8,504 nucleotides of DNA from Patescibacteria group bacterium (GTDB taxonomy: Bacteria; Patescibacteriota; Minisyncoccia; Phycocordibacterales; Phycocordibacteraceae), in NCBI GenBank assembly GCA_019246385.1, contig JAFAQP010000098.1, forward strand, positions 1-8,504, given 5' to 3'. The notes beneath the pieces are model-generated. The model saw only the letters and a list, made by a program, of their open reading frames with translations, was not told where the DNA came from and searched no databases. Shown in pieces: positions 5,797 to 8,504 of the stretch. Positions within the stretch are counted from its first letter, which is position 1. Each line of letters begins with the position of its first letter. Position numbers and translations under genes: made by a program.

Positions 5797-5825
5797 AGTA
5801 TAGCGGAAAGAATGGCGATCCTCAA
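5797..5825 (-). promoter_or_regulatory. efp: efp promoter TTGAGG-N17-TATACT
   Basis: Reading the minus strand, TTGAGG (5825-5820, 4/6 of consensus) is followed after exactly 17 bases by TATACT (5802-5797, 5/6). The -10 box ends 10 bases before the efp start codon, so the leader would be 4-5 bases and the message almost leaderless. The -35 half lies inside the longest version of the divergent sigma gene. Confidence 0.65.
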
Positions 5826-6426
5826 TATGGTTGCCCGAAAGCGCGCTATGCGCTTTAGTATGCTCATGGACGGTCAAGGGAAAACGGATGAAGAACTTCT
5901 TGCGCTTTCGCTTTCTCATCCCAAAGCATTTGAAGAATTGATTTTCCGCTATCAGGCGCAATTCCTCGCGCGCGCTCAGGCGATCCTGAAAACCCGCGAC
6001 GCTGCGGAAGATGCCGTACAGGACACCTTCGTGCGCATCTATCGTTTTGCACCGCGCTTCAAAGGAGAACACGGAAGCTTCCGCGCGTGGTCTCTCACCA
6101 TACTCATGAACGTCGCGCGTACGCATTACCGGAAAGGCTCCCGCGACAGAGAAGAGGTGGCGCTTCTCGATCCGGAACATTACGAATCGCTTCCCGGACC
6201 CGATGTAACCGAAAGCGCCGACGCCGTGTATGCTAAGGAGGTCCTGGCAAAGGCCCTGCCGAAGGTATCGAAAGAGGCCGCGCGCATACTGACGCTCGCC
6301 TATTTGAAAGATCTTCCGTACAAGGAAATTGCGACGGAACTAGACATTTCGGTGCCGGCGGTAAAGACCCGCGTGCATCGGGCGAAAGCCGAAATGCGCA
6401 AGATCATAGACGTCACACAATCATGA
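5812..6426 (+). CDS. RNA polymerase sigma factor, ECF-like sigma-70 family
   Basis: A two-domain sigma factor of the ECF type, which directs RNA polymerase to a special promoter set. Region 2 spans about residues 37-108: 'AFEELIFRYQAQFLARAQ', the signature 'DAAEDAVQDTFVRIYRF' and 'FRAWSLTILMNVARTHYRK'. Region 4 spans about 148-199, with the helix-turn-helix 'LPYKEIATELDISVPAVKTRVHRAK'. Region 3 is absent, as in ECF factors, leaving a linker of about 40 residues. ATG 5812 gives 204 residues, but the first 18 are not family-like; in-frame ATGs at 5848, 5860 and 5866 would give more usual N-termini, the last starting 'MDGQGKTDEELL'. No start has a clear SD. The stop overlaps the next gene's start (ATGA), a common arrangement for sigma/anti-sigma pairs. 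The target regulon is unknown. Confidence 0.9.
   Translation: MAILNMVARKRAMRFSMLMDGQGKTDEELLALSLSHPKAFEELIFRYQAQFLARAQAILKTRDAAEDAVQDTFVRIYRFAPRFKGEHGSFRAWSLTILMNVARTHYRKGSRDREEVALLDPEHYESLPGPDVTESADAVYAKEVLAKALPKVSKEAARILTLAYLKDLPYKEIATELDISVPAVKTRVHRAKAEMRKIIDVTQS
5838..5856 (+). other. Hairpin near the sigma gene start
   Basis: AAAGCGC (5838-5844) pairs perfectly with GCGCTTT (5850-5856) around GCTAT. If translation begins at 5860 or 5866 this is a 5'-leader hairpin ending just before the start codon; if it begins at 5812 it is internal coding sequence. Confidence 0.4.
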
Positions 6427-6737
6427 AAAACGAAACCCAGCTTGCCAAAGGAATAATGCGGCGCGTATACGCGATCTATTATTTCCGCAAGGCGATGCGT
6501 CCGCAGGCGCGCCTGACCGCCTTTCTCGTTATCCTGCTTTTGGTCGCATCGTCGGTCTCTATGCCGAACGTCATACAGAACGCCATGCACGCTTCGAACT
6601 TCGCCGTCTATCTTTTTTCTGCTCTCGCGACGACAAAGCTGTACGTGCAGCTTGGCATAATCGCCGCGGCGCTCATCATATTGTCCATGCTTATCGATGC
6701 CTTCCGGACGAAAGAAGGCACCTATGCATTGAGCTGA
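6423..6737 (+). CDS. Small two-helix membrane protein coupled to the sigma factor
   Basis: This 104-residue protein is not a family I can name. It has a basic N-terminal cytoplasmic-looking segment of about 35 residues ('AKGIMRRVYAIYYFRKAMRPQ'), a membrane helix at about 38-52 ('LTAFLVILLLVASSV'), a loop of about 30 residues containing semi-hydrophobic 'ASNFAVYLFSALATTK', a second helix at about 75-91 ('LGIIAAALIILSMLI') and a short charged end. Its ATG overlaps the sigma TGA by four bases, so the two are translationally coupled. By position it is a candidate membrane anchor or anti-sigma partner. It lacks the HxxxCxxC zinc motif of ZAS anti-sigma factors and is short for one, so the role is inference. 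It converges on recA over 9 bases with no terminator visible. Confidence 0.75.
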   Translation: MKNETQLAKGIMRRVYAIYYFRKAMRPQARLTAFLVILLLVASSVSMPNVIQNAMHASNFAVYLFSALATTKLYVQLGIIAAALIILSMLIDAFRTKEGTYALS

Positions 6738-6746
6738 ACCAGAGAT

Positions 6747-7778
6747 TTATCCTTCCGCAAGTTTTACTTTTATCTGTTTCAGAAGATCGCTCGCTACCGG
6801 TTTGTTTTCGCGCAAGTAAACCCGCGTCGCATCATAACCGCGGCCGAGCTGCTGTTCTCCGAATGAATAGGACGCGCCTGATTTCTTAAGGAGACCGTAT
6901 TTTTCTCCAAGGGCGATAAGCTCTCCTTCCCGGGAGATGCCTTCGTTGTACATGAGGTCGAACTCGGTCGTCTTGAACGGCGCTGCGACCTTGTTCTTCA
7001 CGACCTTTACGCGGGTTCGTCCGCCCACGACCTCTTCTCCTTTCTTTATTTGCGCGATGCGGCGGATATCCAATCGGACGCTCGTATAGAATTTCAAGGC
7101 TTTACCGCCCGGCGTCGTCTCCGGATTGCCGAACATGACGCCTATCTGCATGCGTATCTGATTGATAAATATGACGACCGTTTTCGATTTGGAAACGATG
7201 GCGGTCAATTTTCTCAAGGCCTGCGCCATGAGACGCGCCTGCCTGCCCACGTGCTGTTGGCCCATATCACCCTCTATTTCTGTCTGCGGCGTTAAAGCGG
7301 CGACCGAATCGATCACGACAACGTCTATTTTGCCCGAGCGCACGAGCGATTCCACGATGTCCAGAGCCTGTTCGCCGGTATCGGGCTGAGAAACCAGAAG
7401 GTCGTCTATTTTGACACCAAGGCGTTTCGCGTATTCCGGATCAAGCGCATGTTCGGCGTCTACGAATGCGCAAACACCGCCCTTTTTTTGAGCTTCTGCA
7501 ATAATGTGCAGGGAAAGGGTGGTTTTCCCCGACGACTCCGGGCCAAATACTTCGACGATACGGCCTCGGGGCACCCCGCCAATGCCGATCGCTGCGTCAA
7601 GACCGATGGAGCCGGTAGGGATGGCATCAACGCCGGTTTTGGGCCGCATGCCGAGAGTCGTAATGGCTTCTTCGCCGAACTTGGTCTTTATGGAAGCGAT
7701 CGCGTCATTGATCGCGGATTTTTTTTCAGCTACCCCTTCCTCAGCCTTCTGCTCTTTCGCCCTTTTTTTCGTTGCCAT
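6747..7778 (-). CDS. recA: Recombinase RecA
   Basis: RecA forms filaments on single-stranded DNA, catalyses ATP-dependent strand exchange and, in many bacteria, triggers LexA self-cleavage. The 343 residues include Walker A 'GPESSGKT' (79-86), the catalytic glutamate in 'DAEHALD' (Glu109), Walker B '[10 protein letters not shown]' (153-162), loop L1 around '[12 protein letters not shown]' and loop L2 '[18 protein letters not shown]'. The N-terminus adds a Lys/Glu-rich stretch of about 20 residues. The C-terminus stops at 'QIKVKLAEG', without the acidic tail of E. coli RecA, which restrains its activity. ATG 7778 lies 11 bases after the stop of the upstream gene with no SD and no visible LexA-box-like palindrome in that gap, so recA probably depends on the ftsK-side promoter. 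The identity is certain. Confidence 0.99.
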   Translation of the reverse strand: MATKKRAKEQKAEEGVAEKKSAINDAIASIKTKFGEEAITTLGMRPKTGVDAIPTGSIGLDAAIGIGGVPRGRIVEVFGPESSGKTTLSLHIIAEAQKKGGVCAFVDAEHALDPEYAKRLGVKIDDLLVSQPDTGEQALDIVESLVRSGKIDVVVIDSVAALTPQTEIEGDMGQQHVGRQARLMAQALRKLTAIVSKSKTVVIFINQIRMQIGVMFGNPETTPGGKALKFYTSVRLDIRRIAQIKKGEEVVGGRTRVKVVKNKVAAPFKTTEFDLMYNEGISREGELIALGEKYGLLKKSGASYSFGEQQLGRGYDATRVYLRENKPVASDLLKQIKVKLAEG

Positions 7779-7789
7779 AGTATGTCGTT

Positions 7790-8122
7790 TTAGCTGTTTA
7801 TAAATTCAATGGTCCTGGTGAGTGATCGCCCGAATCGATCCTTGACGGAGACCGTGAGAGCAGTATACCCCGGAGGAAAGGCGCGCTGTGCCGTGAATGA
7901 GCCGTCTTCTTTAAGGGGAACCGAACCGCCATCTATGGAAAGGTACGAGACGCGCGCGGCCCTTCCTGCGATCGTAGTTATCCCGTCTTGGTTCGTTGCA
8001 GAAACTGAAAGCGATGGGCCAAGAAGATAGGGAAGTGCCGCATAGGCCGTATACCCGACGATAATGAGCCCTGCCGCTACCCACACGAGGAGCAGGGCGC
8101 TATTTTGCGACCGCGCGCTCAT
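7790..8122 (-). CDS. Membrane-anchored Ig-like domain protein
   Basis: This 110-residue protein has one N-terminal membrane helix (about residues 9-31, '[21 protein letters not shown]') that should leave the rest outside the cytoplasm. The remainder resembles a small bacterial Ig-like/glucodextranase-B-type beta-sandwich: '[13 protein letters not shown]...[22 protein letters not shown]' followed by '[16 protein letters not shown]' and '[19 protein letters not shown]', the usual alternation of G-x-A, D-G-S-F and D-x-x-G strands. The exact function is unknown; such domains bind partners or surface glycans. Its ATG overlaps the ftsK TGA (ATGA, bases 8119-8122) and its stop lies 11 bases before recA, so it is the middle gene of an apparent operon with two DNA-processing proteins. 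Confidence 0.78.
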   Translation of the reverse strand: MSARSQNSALLLVWVAAGLIIVGYTAYAALPYLLGPSLSVSATNQDGITTIAGRAARVSYLSIDGGSVPLKEDGSFTAQRAFPPGYTALTVSVKDRFGRSLTRTIEFINS

Positions 8123-8504
8123 TCTTCTTCTGCTTGCGTCGCAGCGGCCGTCAGTACGTCGCGCGGCCGCGCTCCGTCTGCGGCACCGATGATTCCTTTT
8201 TCTTCGAGAAGATCCATAAGACGTGCCGCGCGCGCATACCCGATCCTCAGTTTCCGCTGTAGATATGATGTCGATGCCTTCCCCGCTTCCTCTACTATCT
8301 GTTTCGCTTCCGCAAACAGATCGTCATCCACGTCTTCGTCTTCAAGCGATGCGGAGAAGAGAGCGTTCGGCGAATCGCTTACATTCCCGGAGAACGCGAT
8401 ATCCGATACCGAGGGCTGGTTGTTCTTTTTTATAAAATCAGCGACGCTCTTTACTTCTTCTTCCGAAATGTACGCAGTCTGAATACGATGCGGCTTCGAC
8501 ATAT
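8119..8504 (-). CDS. ftsK: DNA translocase FtsK, C-terminal part (partial at right edge)
   Basis: FtsK is the septal DNA pump that clears chromosome dimers and terminus DNA at division. Only the last part is here; the frame stays open past the right edge, so the ATG at 8502 is an internal Met, the 'MSKPHRIQTAYIS' that follows the ATPase core in this family. A flexible acidic linker ('ASLEDEDVDDDLF', about 51-63 of the visible part) leads into the gamma winged-helix domain: 'AKQIVEEAGKASTSYLQRKL' and 'RIGYARAARLMDLLEEKGII', then 'GARPRDVL'. This domain reads the polar guide sequences of the chromosome. The tail is 'AATQAEEE'. Its TGA overlaps the next start codon by four bases. The Walker motifs and membrane domain lie outside the window. 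Confidence 0.96.
   Translation of the reverse strand, partial: MSKPHRIQTAYISEEEVKSVADFIKKNNQPSVSDIAFSGNVSDSPNALFSASLEDEDVDDDLFAEAKQIVEEAGKASTSYLQRKLRIGYARAARLMDLLEEKGIIGAADGARPRDVLTAAATQAEEE

Noticed and set aside
6738..6746. Terminator between the convergent membrane-protein gene and recA
   Set aside because: Nine bases with no stem and no T-run; nothing supports a terminator here.
7779..7789. LexA/SOS box upstream of recA
   Set aside because: The gap is only 11 bases and contains no palindrome.
8161..8172. GCGCGGCCGCGC palindrome in ftsK
   Set aside because: Only 12 bp in a GC-rich coding stretch; expected by chance.
1..8504. CRISPR array, defence island, mobile element, tRNA or riboswitch
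   Set aside because: No regularly spaced repeats, transposase or integrase motifs, cloverleaf or long leader regions; all gaps are under about 60 bases.

Overview
This looks like an ordinary, gene-dense stretch of core bacterial chromosome. The best guess is a Patescibacteria/CPR genome, probably of the Parcubacteria (Kaiserbacteria-like) kind. That assignment is inference. It rests on the small closely packed genes, the compact MetRS of the 'PHIGFALE' type, the elongated S6, the EF-P with an unusual loop, the ftsK / small Ig-like membrane protein / recA run, and the scarcity of Shine-Dalgarno (SD) sequences. No rRNA, tRNA, CRISPR array, transposase or phage gene was seen. Every intergenic gap is under about 60 bases.

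Layout, plus strand, 1-3036: the C-terminal part of an AI-2E/PerM-family membrane protein (cut by the left edge), metG and a TatD-family hydrolase, spaced by 5 bases and 1 base and so probably one transcription unit. A hairpin spans the tatD stop codon. Next comes an unrecognised AT-richer gene (3094-3552) with its own extended -10 promoter, an operator-like palindrome and an SD. Then the classic rpsF-ssb-rpsR operon (3594-4827) and a second unrecognised gene (4862-5206) with its own promoter, whose start codon lies in the loop of a perfect 7-bp stem.

5211-6737: efp on the minus strand meets the second orphan gene tail to tail over a possible bidirectional terminator. It is divergent from an ECF-like sigma factor gene whose stop overlaps (ATGA) the start of a small two-helix membrane protein, a possible membrane partner of the sigma factor.

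6747-8504, minus strand: an apparent ftsK - Ig-like membrane protein - recA operon, read from the right edge. ftsK is cut by the window end and contributes only its C-terminal DNA-reading winged helix.

Functionally the window holds translation genes (metG, rpsF, rpsR, efp), DNA maintenance genes (ssb, recA, ftsK), one regulatory pair (sigma plus membrane protein) and two orphan genes. I found no convincing new multi-gene system. The most interesting points are the sigma/membrane-protein pair, EF-P with Met where Lys34 normally sits, near-leaderless promoters, the operator-like palindromes at the two orphan genes, and a perfect 20-bp palindrome inside ssb.
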